Origin: Capnocytophaga felis
GTDB taxonomy: Bacteria; Bacteroidota; Bacteroidia; Flavobacteriales; Flavobacteriaceae
Direction: 5' to 3'
Length of the DNA stretch: 64,000 nucleotides
NCBI RefSeq assembly: GCF_009684755.1
Contig: NZ_BLBC01000008.1
Coordinates: 1-64,000 of the forward strand
Positions 35,042-43,835 of this stretch are shown here, piece by piece. Position 1 is the first letter of the stretch; every line of letters begins with the position of its first letter. The translations under genes were made by a program, and so were the position numbers. The notes beneath the pieces were generated by a model, which was not told the DNA's origin, did no database searches, and worked only from the letters and a program-made list of their open reading frames with translations.

Positions 35042-36817
35042 ATGATTTCTATTTACAAAGAAAAACTACAAGAAGCGACCACCAACTATCAAAAACTAAC
35101 CAAAAAATACAATCTGATTAGCTTTTTAAGGCTCGTTGTTGCGGTATTTGTCGTGGTCTTGATTTACTTCTGTTTTCAAGATTTTAATATAAAATCTGTT
35201 TTTGGAGTTGCTTTTTTGGTTGTTTTGTTCTTATTTCTTGTCGTTTGGCATAAAAAAATCTCTTTTTTTCGTAAATTGGAGAAGTCAAAGATAGAAATTA
35301 ATGCAAAAGAGATTCGTTTTTTGGAGAAAAATGAATATTTTTCAGATAATGGAACTGAATTTCAGGAAGAATCACATTCTTATGCGTATGATTTGGATGT
35401 TTTTGGTGAAAAATCTTTGTATCATCATATTAATCGGGCTAAAACGTTTCTTGGTAAAAAGCGTTTAGCCTCTTGTTTTTTAAATCCGGAAATGGAAAAT
35501 ATTTCTGAAAATCAGCAAAGTATTTCTGAATTATCAGAAAAAATAGATTGGAGGCAAAATTTTTTCGCACTGACTTCACAGGTAAGTGATTCCGCTGATT
35601 TTTACGAAAAAATTGAGATGTGGATTCAAAAAAAGGAAACTTCTTTTCCAAAATGGATGCAATTTTTTACGTACATATCTTCTTTGTTATTAGTAAGTTG
35701 CATTGTTTTAGGTTTTATTTCAGAAAATTTTCCGTTTCATAATTGGGCAAAATTGTTGTTTCTGATAAATTTAGTTGCTTTTGGTTACATATTCGGAGTT
35801 ATCCAACGCAATAAAATAAGTTTTGAAGGAGCGTACAAAATTTTATATTCCTACAGAAAAAGTATTGCTTTTGTTGAAAATTCGGACTTTAAATCGGATA
35901 AATTAAATGAAATTCGGAAAAAATTATCACAAAAAGAGGAAAAAGCAAGTGTTTTAATTCAAAAACTATCTAATTTACTTGATGATTTGGATAATTTAGG
36001 CAATGTTTTAGTATCAATTCCATTAAATTGCCTTACTTTTTATCATTTTCACGTGTATATTCAATTAATTCGTTGGAAAAACCAGTATGCAATTCATATA
36101 AAAGATTGGTTGGACGTTGTTGGAGAGATGGAAGCACTTGGTAGTTTCGCTAATTTTAAGTATAACAATCCGAAATATGTTTTTCCCGAAATAAATTCAG
36201 ATTATCAAATATATTTTGAAGAAGTTGGTCATCCGCTTATTTCTGAAAAACAAAGAGTTACAAATTCAATTTCCTTTGTTGAAAACCCGTTTGTAATTTT
36301 AACAGGTTCAAATATGTCAGGGAAAAGCACCTTTTTGCGAACGTTGGGCGTAAATATGCTTTTGACGGCAATGGGTTTGCCTGTTTGTGCCAAGAAGGCG
36401 GTTGTCCATCCTATGAAAATATTGGTTTCTATGCGGTTATCTGATTCTCTGAACGACGGAAAATCGTACTTTTTTGCAGAAATACGTAGGATTCAGGGGA
36501 TTATACAAAGTCTTGAGAATCAGATTTCTTTTGTGCTTTTGGATGAGCTTTTACGTGGAACAAATTCAGAAGATAAACAATTGGGAACCATCAAGATAAT
36601 TGAGAAAATCATCCGCTTGAATGCCATTGGTGTTGTTGCTACACACGATGTTGAGGTTTGTCAGCTTGTAAAAAAATATCCGCAAACGCTTCAAAATAAA
36701 TGCTTTGAAGTCCAAATTGAAAATGATGAACTCCATTTTGACTATAAAATCAGAGATGGAGTTTGCCAGAATAAAAATGCTACTTTTTTGATGAAAAAAT
36801 TGGGAATAATTGATTAA
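35042..36817 (+). CDS. Membrane-anchored MutS-family ATPase
   Basis: A 591-residue protein with the MutS core and ATPase domains but without the mismatch-recognition domain I. Two membrane helices at the N-terminus (about 26-46 and 53-70) and two more in the middle (about 205-227 and 233-253) suggest membrane attachment, unlike MutS1 or MutS2. The ATPase part has Walker A TGSNMSGKSTFLRTLG, a signature region SLNDGKSYFFAEIRRI, Walker B FVLLDELLRGTNSEDK and ATHDVEV. The family is common in Bacteroidetes and annotated as a mismatch repair protein. Lack of the mismatch domain makes a canonical repair role doubtful. Confidence 0.85.
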   Translation: MISIYKEKLQEATTNYQKLTKKYNLISFLRLVVAVFVVVLIYFCFQDFNIKSVFGVAFLVVLFLFLVVWHKKISFFRKLEKSKIEINAKEIRFLEKNEYFSDNGTEFQEESHSYAYDLDVFGEKSLYHHINRAKTFLGKKRLASCFLNPEMENISENQQSISELSEKIDWRQNFFALTSQVSDSADFYEKIEMWIQKKETSFPKWMQFFTYISSLLLVSCIVLGFISENFPFHNWAKLLFLINLVAFGYIFGVIQRNKISFEGAYKILYSYRKSIAFVENSDFKSDKLNEIRKKLSQKEEKASVLIQKLSNLLDDLDNLGNVLVSIPLNCLTFYHFHVYIQLIRWKNQYAIHIKDWLDVVGEMEALGSFANFKYNNPKYVFPEINSDYQIYFEEVGHPLISEKQRVTNSISFVENPFVILTGSNMSGKSTFLRTLGVNMLLTAMGLPVCAKKAVVHPMKILVSMRLSDSLNDGKSYFFAEIRRIQGIIQSLENQISFVLLDELLRGTNSEDKQLGTIKIIEKIIRLNAIGVVATHDVEVCQLVKKYPQTLQNKCFEVQIENDELHFDYKIRDGVCQNKNATFLMKKLGIID

Positions 36818-37119
36818 ATTACTTTGCAATTTTTTGTAAGAAATACTTCCATATTCCAGTTTTATAAAATAGAATTATTATAAATAGCGCTTTTCATTGT
36901 AAAAATTTCAATTGTTAAAATCTGCTGAATAGTATTGTTTTTATAATACTTAATCGAATTGTTTGATAAAAAGAAATTTTGTGAAAAGCGTCTTTGATAA
37001 AGTGGTAAATAATTCTAAAATATTGATGAAATAATAGAATGATTATTTGATTGAATATTTTTTATTTCGTTAAAACATTTCGTATATTTGCAAGTACATA
37101 AAACAAAAAAATTACATTT
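36818..37119. other. Intergenic region upstream of aconitase
   Basis: AT-rich and non-coding. A full -7 match TATATTTG at 37083-37090 lies 30 bp before the aconitase start; no -33 element is seen at standard spacing. Confidence 0.55.
37083..37090 (+). promoter_or_regulatory. -7 box of the aconitase gene
   Basis: TATATTTG, an exact TAnnTTTG match with a leader of about 23 nt. Confidence 0.55.
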
Positions 37120-39387
37120 ATGGCATTTGATATTGAAATGATAAAAAAAGTGTACGAACGTATGCCCGAAAGGATTTCAAAAGCACGTGAGCTTGTGGGA
37201 CGTCCGTTAACACTTTCTGAAAAGATTCTTTACGCTCACCTTTGGGACGGAATGCCTCAAAAAGCGTACGGGCGTGCAAAGGATTATGTGGATTTTGCTC
37301 CTGACCGTATTGCTTGCCAGGATGCAACTGCCCAGATGGCTTTGTTGCAGTTTATGCACGCTGGAAAATCAAAAGTTGCGGTGCCTACAACGGTACACTG
37401 TGACCACCTTATTCAAGCCAGAGTTGGGGCAGAACAAGATTTGAAAGTTGCTCAAGAGCAATCCAAAGAGGTTTTTGATTTTCTGTCTTCAGTATCAAAT
37501 AAATACGGAATTGGTTTCTGGAAGCCCGGGGCGGGAATCATTCACCAAGTAGTTTTGGAGAATTATGCATTTCCCGGCGGAATGATGATAGGTACAGATT
37601 CACACACGCCCAATGCCGGTGGTCTTGGAATGGTCGCTATCGGGGTAGGTGGTGCCGATGCCGTAGATGTAATGGCGGGAATGCCGTGGGAGCTTAAATT
37701 CCCAAAAGTAATTGGGGTAAAACTCACAGGAGAACTCAATGGTTGGACAGCCCCGAAAGATATCATTTTACGTGTCGCCGACATTCTTACAGTAAAGGGA
37801 GGAACGGGAGCGATAATTGAATACTTCGGAGAAGGAGCTAAGTCCATTTCGTGTACTGCAAAAGGAACAATTTGTAATATGGGGGCAGAAATAGGGGCAA
37901 CAACTTCTACTTTCGGGTATGATGATTCAATGAGAAGATATTTGCGTGCCACAGGTCGTGAAGATGTAGTGCTTGAGGCTGATAAAGTAGCGAGCCATCT
38001 TACGGCTGATGCTGAAGTATATGCAAATCCTGAAAAATATTTCGACCAATTAATTGAGATAAATCTTTCTGAATTAGAGCCTTACATAAATGGTCCTTTT
38101 ACTCCGGACAGAGGAACGCCGGTTTCAAAAATGAAAAAAGTTGCCGTTGAAAATGGCTGGCCATTGAAGGTAGAGTGGGGCTTGATAGGTTCTTGTACAA
38201 ACTCTTCATACGAGGATATGACACGAGCTGTTTCTATCGTGGAGCAAGCCTTGGACTTGGGAATCACACCAAAAGCAGAACTTGGTATAAATCCTGGTTC
38301 TCAGCAAATTAAATACACTATTGAACGTGACGGAATTATCGATGCATTCAAAAAACTTGGCACAAAAGTTTTTACCAATGCTTGTGGTCCTTGCATCGGT
38401 CAGTGGGATAGAGAAGGAGCTGAAAAACAAGAAAAAAACACGATTATTCACTCTTTCAACCGTAACTTTTCTAAAAGAGCAGACGGGAATCCGAACACGC
38501 ACGCATTTGTTACTTCACCTGAAATGGTTGCTGCTTTGGCAATTGCAGGGCGTTTGGATTTTAACCCAATGACAGATAAACTGTTAAACGATAAAGGAGA
38601 AGAAGTTATGTTCAAGCCTCCTTTTGGGGAAGAACTTCCGGAGAAAGGATTCGATGTTGATGACCCTGGCTATCAATCTCCTGCAGCAGACGGTTCATCT
38701 GTTCAGGTGGTAGTTCGTCCTGACTCACAGCGTTTACAACTACTTGAGCCTTTCCAACCTTGGGACGGAAAAAATATTACAGGAGCCAAATTACTTATCA
38801 AAGCCGAAGGAAAATGCACCACAGACCATATTTCAATGGCAGGACCTTGGTTGCGTTTCCGTGGGCATTTGGACAATATTTCAAACAATATGCTTATTGG
38901 GGCGGTAAATGCTTTCAATTCAAAAACCAATTCTGTAAAAAATCAGCTTACTGGAACATACGGTGAAGTGCCGGCGGTACAACGTCAATACAAAGCTGAA
39001 AACATTCCTACCATTGTAGTGGGAGACCAGAACTACGGAGAGGGATCGTCACGTGAACACGCAGCTATGGAACCTCGTCATTTGGGAGTTCGGGCAGTTT
39101 TAGTAAAATCATTTGCACGTATTCACGAAACGAATTTGAAAAAGCAAGGAATGCTTGCCTTAACTTTTGCTAACGAAGCTGATTACGATAAAATTCAAGA
39201 AGATGACACAATTAACTTTTTGGATTTGACTGAATTCGCTCCAAACAAGCCATTACATTTGGAATTTGTTCACGCTGACGGAACAAAAGACGTTATCATA
39301 GCAAATCATACTTATAATGATAGCCAAATTGAATGGTTTAAGGCAGGGAGTGCTTTGAACTTAATAGCGGCAAGTGCAACAAAATAA
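37120..39387 (+). CDS. Aconitate hydratase
   Basis: A 755-residue aconitase of the mitochondrial-like type (A family by layout), which interconverts citrate and isocitrate in the TCA cycle with a 4Fe-4S cluster. Cluster ligands lie in [14 protein letters not shown] and [14 protein letters not shown]. Other landmarks are [23 protein letters not shown], the [19 protein letters not shown] segment, and the C-terminal swivel domain with [22 protein letters not shown]. It is transcribed alone, with a terminator 43 bp downstream. A citrate synthase or isocitrate dehydrogenase is not in the window. Confidence 0.93.
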   Translation: MAFDIEMIKKVYERMPERISKARELVGRPLTLSEKILYAHLWDGMPQKAYGRAKDYVDFAPDRIACQDATAQMALLQFMHAGKSKVAVPTTVHCDHLIQARVGAEQDLKVAQEQSKEVFDFLSSVSNKYGIGFWKPGAGIIHQVVLENYAFPGGMMIGTDSHTPNAGGLGMVAIGVGGADAVDVMAGMPWELKFPKVIGVKLTGELNGWTAPKDIILRVADILTVKGGTGAIIEYFGEGAKSISCTAKGTICNMGAEIGATTSTFGYDDSMRRYLRATGREDVVLEADKVASHLTADAEVYANPEKYFDQLIEINLSELEPYINGPFTPDRGTPVSKMKKVAVENGWPLKVEWGLIGSCTNSSYEDMTRAVSIVEQALDLGITPKAELGINPGSQQIKYTIERDGIIDAFKKLGTKVFTNACGPCIGQWDREGAEKQEKNTIIHSFNRNFSKRADGNPNTHAFVTSPEMVAALAIAGRLDFNPMTDKLLNDKGEEVMFKPPFGEELPEKGFDVDDPGYQSPAADGSSVQVVVRPDSQRLQLLEPFQPWDGKNITGAKLLIKAEGKCTTDHISMAGPWLRFRGHLDNISNNMLIGAVNAFNSKTNSVKNQLTGTYGEVPAVQRQYKAENIPTIVVGDQNYGEGSSREHAAMEPRHLGVRAVLVKSFARIHETNLKKQGMLALTFANEADYDKIQEDDTINFLDLTEFAPNKPLHLEFVHADGTKDVIIANHTYNDSQIEWFKAGSALNLIAASATK

Positions 39388-39430
39388 ATAGCTGAAGACT
39401 AATTACCATAATATTTATTTTTTAGTGAAG

Positions 39431-39455
39431 AAGCAGGCTCTTTAAGAGTCTGCTT
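39431..39455 (+). terminator. Terminator of the aconitase gene
   Basis: A 12-bp stem with one G-T pair (39431-39442 and 39444-39455; a few inner pairs open to form the loop) followed by a T-run. Confidence 0.75.
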
Positions 39456-39493
39456 TTTAGTTACTGAAAGGTAAAATAAATTTTATTTCCTCT

Positions 39494-39524
39494 TTTGCTC
39501 TTTATGTTAAAATTCATACTTTTG
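39494..39524 (+). promoter_or_regulatory. Promoter of pheS
   Basis: TTTG at 39494-39497, a 19-bp spacer and TACTTTTG at 39517-39524: an ideal Bacteroidetes promoter with a leader of about 25 nt. Confidence 0.8.
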
Positions 39525-39556
39525 TGCTTTCAAAATTGAGAAAAAATATTCAACAG

Positions 39557-40576
39557 ATGATAAACAAAATTAAAGAACATATTGCCGAAATTGAGAATTT
39601 TAATGCTTCAACAAAGGAAGAAATAGAACAATTACGAATTCAATATTTAGGAAAAAAAGGAATTTTAAACGATTTTTTTGCGGCGTTTAAGCAAGTTCCT
39701 AATGAAGAAAAGAAAGCATTTGGGCAAGTTATAAACGAACTTAAAAGTAAGGTAGAAAATAAAGTACAAAAACTCCGTGAGGCTTTGGAGCAAAAGCAGG
39801 AAAGCAAAGGTGTTTACGGCGATTTGACGCGTCCGGCAACTCCTATTGCTATCGGGGCGAGACATCCAATATCACTGGTAAAAAACCAAATCGTGGAAAT
39901 CTTTTCCAATATTGGATTTAATGTTTCCGAAGGTCCTGAAATTGAGGACGATTGGCACAACTTTACGGCATTGAATTTGCCTGAGTATCACCCTGCTCGT
40001 GATATGCAGGATACGTTTTTCATTCAAACCAATCCCGATATTTTGCTCAGAACACATACCAGTTCGGTGCAAGTTCGTTATATGGAGAATCACAAACCGC
40101 CAATTCGTACCATTTCTCCGGGACGTGTGTTCCGCAACGAAGCCATTTCGGCACGTTCACACTGTTTATTCCATCAGGTTGAAGGACTTTATATTGACAA
40201 AGATGTATCATTTGCCGATTTGAAACAAACGCTTTTGTATTTCACCAAAGAAATGTTTGGAAAATCGAAAATCCGTTTGCGTCCGTCGTATTTTCCGTTT
40301 ACAGAGCCTTCTGCAGAAGTGGATATTTATTGGGGATTGAATAACGAAATCGATTATCGTATCACCAAAGGAACGGGTTGGCTCGAAATTATGGGATGTG
40401 GAATGGTTGACCCTAATGTGTTGAAAAACTGCAATATAAATAGTGAAGAGTACAGCGGTTTTGCTTTCGGAATGGGGGTAGAACGTATAGCGATGTTGCT
40501 TTATCAAATAGGAGATATTCGTATGTTTTATGAGAATGATGTCCGTTTTTTAGAGCAGTTCAAAAGTTCTTTTTAG
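39557..40576 (+). CDS. pheS: Phenylalanine--tRNA ligase alpha subunit
   Basis: A 339-residue PheS, the catalytic subunit of the (alpha beta)2 phenylalanyl-tRNA synthetase. I chose ATG at 39557 because the promoter -7 box overlaps the longer frame's start. The N-terminal coiled coil (residues 1-85) is followed by the class II catalytic core: motif 2 region [64 protein letters not shown] and motif 3 [16 protein letters not shown]. pheT is not adjacent, as is common in Bacteroidetes. It is monocistronic with its own terminator. Confidence 0.95.
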   Translation: MINKIKEHIAEIENFNASTKEEIEQLRIQYLGKKGILNDFFAAFKQVPNEEKKAFGQVINELKSKVENKVQKLREALEQKQESKGVYGDLTRPATPIAIGARHPISLVKNQIVEIFSNIGFNVSEGPEIEDDWHNFTALNLPEYHPARDMQDTFFIQTNPDILLRTHTSSVQVRYMENHKPPIRTISPGRVFRNEAISARSHCLFHQVEGLYIDKDVSFADLKQTLLYFTKEMFGKSKIRLRPSYFPFTEPSAEVDIYWGLNNEIDYRITKGTGWLEIMGCGMVDPNVLKNCNINSEEYSGFAFGMGVERIAMLLYQIGDIRMFYENDVRFLEQFKSSF

Positions 40577-40585
40577 AATGACAAT

Positions 40586-40617
40586 AAAAAAGCAAGTTCT
40601 AAAAAACTTGCTTTTTT
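40586..40617 (+). terminator. Terminator of pheS, probably bidirectional
   Basis: A 13-bp stem (40586-40598 and 40605-40617), loop CTAAAA, with a T-run. It also lies 24 bp beyond the stop of the convergent M56 peptidase gene. Confidence 0.85.
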
Positions 40618-40640
40618 TGTTATTTCTTTACAGAGGAATA

Positions 40641-42032
40641 TTACTTCTTTTTGGAAGATGTTGGAGGAGGAGGTGGAACTAACAACTCCATATCATATTT
40701 TTTAGCAAAGGCAGCTCTTTCTTTCTTGCTGTAGATGTCTAATTTTTCTACAATTCTATTCCCTTCTTTATCTTCTAAGACAATGATAGTGTTTCCGTCT
40801 TTCCGACTGGGCACTACTTCCATATCTATCATTTTGTATTTATCAGAAGAAAGCAAATATATTTTTGGATCTTCGTTGATAGGTAATGGCGGAGGTGGTA
40901 ATTCCTCAGCTTTCTTCACTCTGATAGCAGATGGCGGAGGTGGTGGCGGAGGTGGCAATTGTAAACCATACTTCTTAGTAAAAGCCTCTCTTTCTGATTT
41001 ATTGGTAATTTGCTCCACGATTTCATTACCTGCCTCATCTGTCAGAGTAACAGTCGTTTTTTCTCCTTTTCCGTTAGGAAGACCTACCCCTTGCACTTTT
41101 ATTATTTTATATTTGGTAGATGTTTGTAAGGGAGAAACTTCTTTTTGTTTTTTTACCTCTTGGGCGTACGTTTTTTCGGCAAAGATGAATAAAAACAAAA
41201 CACTTACCGGAATAAGCAACGCCACTTTGCATAAATTACGAAAATGATTTACTTTTGTTTGTAACATAATCAGACGTTTTTTTGTGTTGTAAAAATTGAA
41301 ATAATTATAAATCGGGACATTTGCAGAAGCAGCTCTTTTTAGTATAAGCATCTGATATTCTGCAATATTTGTGTGTTTAGAAATCACACAAGCATCGGCT
41401 AAAAACTCGTGATTGATTCGGATAGCTTTCCCAAACAAATGCACCACAGGGTGAAACCAAAACACGATTTTCAAAAGCTCGACAAAAAGCAAATCAATGG
41501 AATGTTTTTGCCGAATGTGGGTCAGTTCGTGAAGTAAAACTTTCTGTTCATAGGCATCTTTTTTATTGATAAAAATGTAATTCCAAAACGAATGAGGAGC
41601 ACATTCCTCTTCTAAAATCACCAAATAAGCTCCTTGATAGCTCTGTTTAGGATGTTTTTTAATTCTGTTGAAGATTTTAAGCAAGTTACGCAAGAAACGA
41701 AATAACATCAGAAATGCAACTAATCCGTATAATGATATGATAATCAATTCAGTAAAGTTGCGGGTTTCTGTAATGGGTTGTTCTGTTGTAGGGTTTACGT
41801 AGAATGTAGAAGTGCTAACCTCTTGCGTTGGGGCTATTTGCTCGAATGTTTTTTCGAATATCGGCTCAAAAGGCATTTCGATAGCAATCAGCGGAAAAAC
41901 AAACGACGCCACTAAAGCCAAAATTAAGAAAAACCTATTGAATATCAGCATTTTTTCTCGCGATAACAGAAAGTGATAAAACGAGTAAAAACACATACCA
42001 CATAATAACGTTTTGATAAGATACGGTGTCAT
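40641..42032 (-). CDS. M56-family (BlaR1-type) membrane metallopeptidase with repeated polyproline tail
   Basis: A 463-residue BlaR1/MecR1-like protein. Membrane helices lie near residues 2-22, 33-52, 92-112 and 270-288. The zinc peptidase motif is LLHELTHIRQKHS, followed by a downstream Glu in VELLKIVFWFHP. In BlaR1 systems a signal triggers this protease, leading to loss of the paired BlaI repressor. Instead of a penicillin-binding sensor domain, the C-terminal 170 or so residues contain two related blocks of about 70 residues (KYKIIKVQGVGL..., KYKMIDMEVVPS...), each ending in a proline run. It lies one base after blaI, so translation is probably coupled. The signal is unknown. Confidence 0.88.
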   Translation of the reverse strand: MTPYLIKTLLCGMCFYSFYHFLLSREKMLIFNRFFLILALVASFVFPLIAIEMPFEPIFEKTFEQIAPTQEVSTSTFYVNPTTEQPITETRNFTELIIISLYGLVAFLMLFRFLRNLLKIFNRIKKHPKQSYQGAYLVILEEECAPHSFWNYIFINKKDAYEQKVLLHELTHIRQKHSIDLLFVELLKIVFWFHPVVHLFGKAIRINHEFLADACVISKHTNIAEYQMLILKRAASANVPIYNYFNFYNTKKRLIMLQTKVNHFRNLCKVALLIPVSVLFLFIFAEKTYAQEVKKQKEVSPLQTSTKYKIIKVQGVGLPNGKGEKTTVTLTDEAGNEIVEQITNKSEREAFTKKYGLQLPPPPPPPPSAIRVKKAEELPPPPLPINEDPKIYLLSSDKYKMIDMEVVPSRKDGNTIIVLEDKEGNRIVEKLDIYSKKERAAFAKKYDMELLVPPPPPTSSKKK

Positions 42033-42033
42033 T

Positions 42034-42402
42034 TTATTCTTTTTTAAGGTTTGAATCTACTATTTTTTTCAATTCTTCCCATTGCTCGGGCGTCATTGAA
42101 ATTTCCTTTGCAAAAAAGGAAGCAAACTGAAAGGCTGAATTACCAAAATAATCGCTGATAATGGTTTTCATCTTTCGGGAAAAATAAGCATTTTTAGAAA
42201 CTTTCGGATAATACTCACGTGAATTTCCCCGCTGATGATATCCTACCATCTCCTTGTCAATCATTCGTTTAAGAAGCGTGGCGATGGTTGTACTTGCAGG
42301 CTTAGGGTCGGGATAAGCCTCCAATAAATCTTTCATATAAGCGGTTTGCTTCTGCCATAAATATTCCATAAGTTGTTCTTCCGTTTTCGATAATTTCTTC
42401 AT
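42034..42402 (-). CDS. BlaI/MecI/CopY-family transcriptional repressor
   Basis: A 122-residue winged-helix repressor. The N-terminal DNA-binding domain contains LSKTEEQLMEYLWQKQTAYMKDLLEAYPDPKPASTTIATLLKRMIDKEMV, typical of the family, and the C-terminal helices serve dimerisation. It is the first gene of a two-gene operon with the M56 peptidase, which would cleave it or trigger its cleavage on signal. A TACAnnTGTA operator sits on its own promoter. No beta-lactamase is present, so the pair probably governs another envelope response in addition to itself. Confidence 0.9.
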   Translation of the reverse strand: MKKLSKTEEQLMEYLWQKQTAYMKDLLEAYPDPKPASTTIATLLKRMIDKEMVGYHQRGNSREYYPKVSKNAYFSRKMKTIISDYFGNSAFQFASFFAKEISMTPEQWEELKKIVDSNLKKE

Positions 42403-42407
42403 ATTTC

Positions 42408-42437
42408 TACAAAGTTAGATTTTACACTACAAATGTA
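42408..42437 (-). promoter_or_regulatory. BlaI-type operator overlapping the blaI promoter
   Basis: TACAAATGTA at 42428-42437 is a perfect TACAnnTGTA BlaI/MecI site. On the minus strand the same bases form the -7 box TACATTTG (42437 to 42430). A second, imperfect site TACAAAGTTA lies at 42408-42417, 20 bp away (two helical turns). Binding would block RNA polymerase directly. Confidence 0.7.
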
Positions 42438-42538
42438 GAAACAAATTTTTGATAGAAAAAATTTTTCACCAACTTTTTTCAAAATAATTTTTATTCGTCC
42501 AAAAAATCGGTTTATAAGTGTTTGATTTTGTGTAAGTA

Positions 42539-42569
42539 TTGCGGTTTTAGTTATTTCCTATTATATTTG
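42539..42569 (+). promoter_or_regulatory. Promoter of the ABC ATPase gene
   Basis: TTG at 42539-42541, a 20-bp spacer and TATATTTG at 42562-42569, with a very short leader before the ATG at 42584. Confidence 0.65.
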
Positions 42570-42583
42570 CCTTTTTTTAGACA

Positions 42584-43510
42584 ATGCTCGAAGTTAATAA
42601 CATATCATATACACACGATAGCTCGGATGCAGGTTTTCGTAACATTTCTTTTCAACTCAAACAAGGTGAACATTTGTCGGTTATGGGCGAGAGTGGCTGC
42701 GGTAAAAGTACCTTACTGAAAGCCATTTACGGATTATTCGACCTGCCTGAAGGCACGATTTTTTTCAACGAAAAGAAAGTGGTAGGACCTTCGCGTCAGT
42801 TAGTTCCCGGATTCGAGAAGATGAAATATTTGGCACAAGATTTTGGCTTGAGTCCGTATCATACTGTTGCTGAGAATGTTGGTAAATTCCTGTCAAACAT
42901 TGATTTGGAATATAAAAAACAACGTGTAAGCGAGTTGCTTTCGTTGGTGGAAATGGAAAGTTTTGCAAACAGAAAAGCTCTTCTGCTTAGTGGCGGCGAA
43001 AAGCAACGCATCGGTTTGGCAATGACTTTGGCACAAGAGCCTGAACTGCTGATACTTGATGAGCCTTTCAGCCAAATCGATAATTTCAGAAGAAGCAATT
43101 TACAACGAACGCTCTTTTCCTATTTGAAAGCCAAAAAAATCAGCTGTGTTGTTGCTACACACGACGGAAAGGAAGCGTTATCTTTTTCTGATAAAGCTCT
43201 GATAATGAGAGATGGAAATCTGCTGATGTTTGGAGATTTATTAGATGTATATAACCAGAAAGATGATTTTTACACAGCTTCACTCTTTGGGGACGTCAGC
43301 AAATATACGGAAAACGGAAAAACGACTTTTTTAAAACCGTATCAAATTGAAGTTGTTGAAAAATCGGGTTGGGAAGCATCGGTTGAAAATTGTTATTTTC
43401 AGGGAGAAAAATTTCTGATAATTGGTGTTTCTAACGGAGAAAAGGTTTGTTTTTTGAATAATTTCCCGTTAGAAATTGGGCAAAAAGTTTATTTATCTAA
43501 AAAGAATTAA
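42584..43510 (+). CDS. ABC transporter ATP-binding protein
   Basis: A 308-residue ABC ATPase. Walker A is MGESGCGKSTLLK, the Q-loop region is KYLAQDFGLSPYHT, the signature is LLSGGEKQRIGLA, Walker B is LLILDEPF and the H-loop is VVATHDGKEAL. An extra C-terminal region of about 70 residues (after residue 240; TTFLKPYQIEVVEKSGW) resembles a TOBE-like regulatory domain found in importers of the MalK/molybdate class. No permease or binding-protein gene is adjacent, so the substrate is unknown and the partner must be encoded elsewhere. The small membrane protein gene follows 41 bp downstream. Confidence 0.85.
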   Translation: MLEVNNISYTHDSSDAGFRNISFQLKQGEHLSVMGESGCGKSTLLKAIYGLFDLPEGTIFFNEKKVVGPSRQLVPGFEKMKYLAQDFGLSPYHTVAENVGKFLSNIDLEYKKQRVSELLSLVEMESFANRKALLLSGGEKQRIGLAMTLAQEPELLILDEPFSQIDNFRRSNLQRTLFSYLKAKKISCVVATHDGKEALSFSDKALIMRDGNLLMFGDLLDVYNQKDDFYTASLFGDVSKYTENGKTTFLKPYQIEVVEKSGWEASVENCYFQGEKFLIIGVSNGEKVCFLNNFPLEIGQKVYLSKKN

Positions 43511-43551
43511 TATCTTTGCCCGAAAAGTAATACTGTTAAAAACAATAAGCT

Positions 43552-43782
43552 ATGAAAGCATTTTTTGAAGCTATACAATATCTTTTTGAAGAAATTTTAT
43601 TTATCCCGTTGGATTTTTTACGCAATTTGGAACTTGAAAATTGGTGGACAGCCAACCTGATAAGTTGGGTTTTTATTTTGGTCGCCATCGTGTTTTTCGT
43701 GTATTGGTTAGGTCAGTTGCGTAAATATGACAAAAAGAACGATGAACGAACAGATGTTGTTTCGCATTCATTTTTCAAATAG
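43552..43782 (+). CDS. Small single-pass membrane protein, Flavobacteriia family (possibly DUF6341)
   Basis: A 76-residue protein with one strong membrane helix (about residues 35-55, NLISWVFILVAIVFFVYWLGQL). The N-terminal FEAIQYLFEEILFIPLDFLRNLELENWW is amphipathic and the C-terminal tail charged. The pattern matches a small conserved Flavobacteriia family I recall as DUF6341, of unknown function. It probably shares a transcript with the ABC ATPase gene. Confidence 0.75.
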   Translation: MKAFFEAIQYLFEEILFIPLDFLRNLELENWWTANLISWVFILVAIVFFVYWLGQLRKYDKKNDERTDVVSHSFFK

Positions 43783-43794
43783 ACTTAAAACATA

Positions 43795-43832
43795 AAAAAA
43801 GAGCGATTAGAAATTTCTAATCGCTCTTTTTT
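43795..43832. terminator. Bidirectional terminator between the small membrane protein gene and aspA
   Basis: A symmetrical 38-bp palindrome (stem GAGCGATTAG/CTAATCGCTC with loop AAATTT) flanked by A- and T-runs, between two converging genes. It ends 4 bp before the aspA stop. Confidence 0.85.
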
Positions 43833-43835
43833 GTT

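Noticed and set aside
37563-37952. Minus-strand ORF of 129 codons inside the aconitase gene
   Set aside because: It is an antisense shadow; the aconitase frame has clear cluster and active-site motifs.
40735-41247. Plus-strand ORF of 170 codons opposite the M56 peptidase
   Set aside because: It is the antisense of the proline-rich tail (giving a glycine-rich peptide) and lacks a promoter or homology I recognise.
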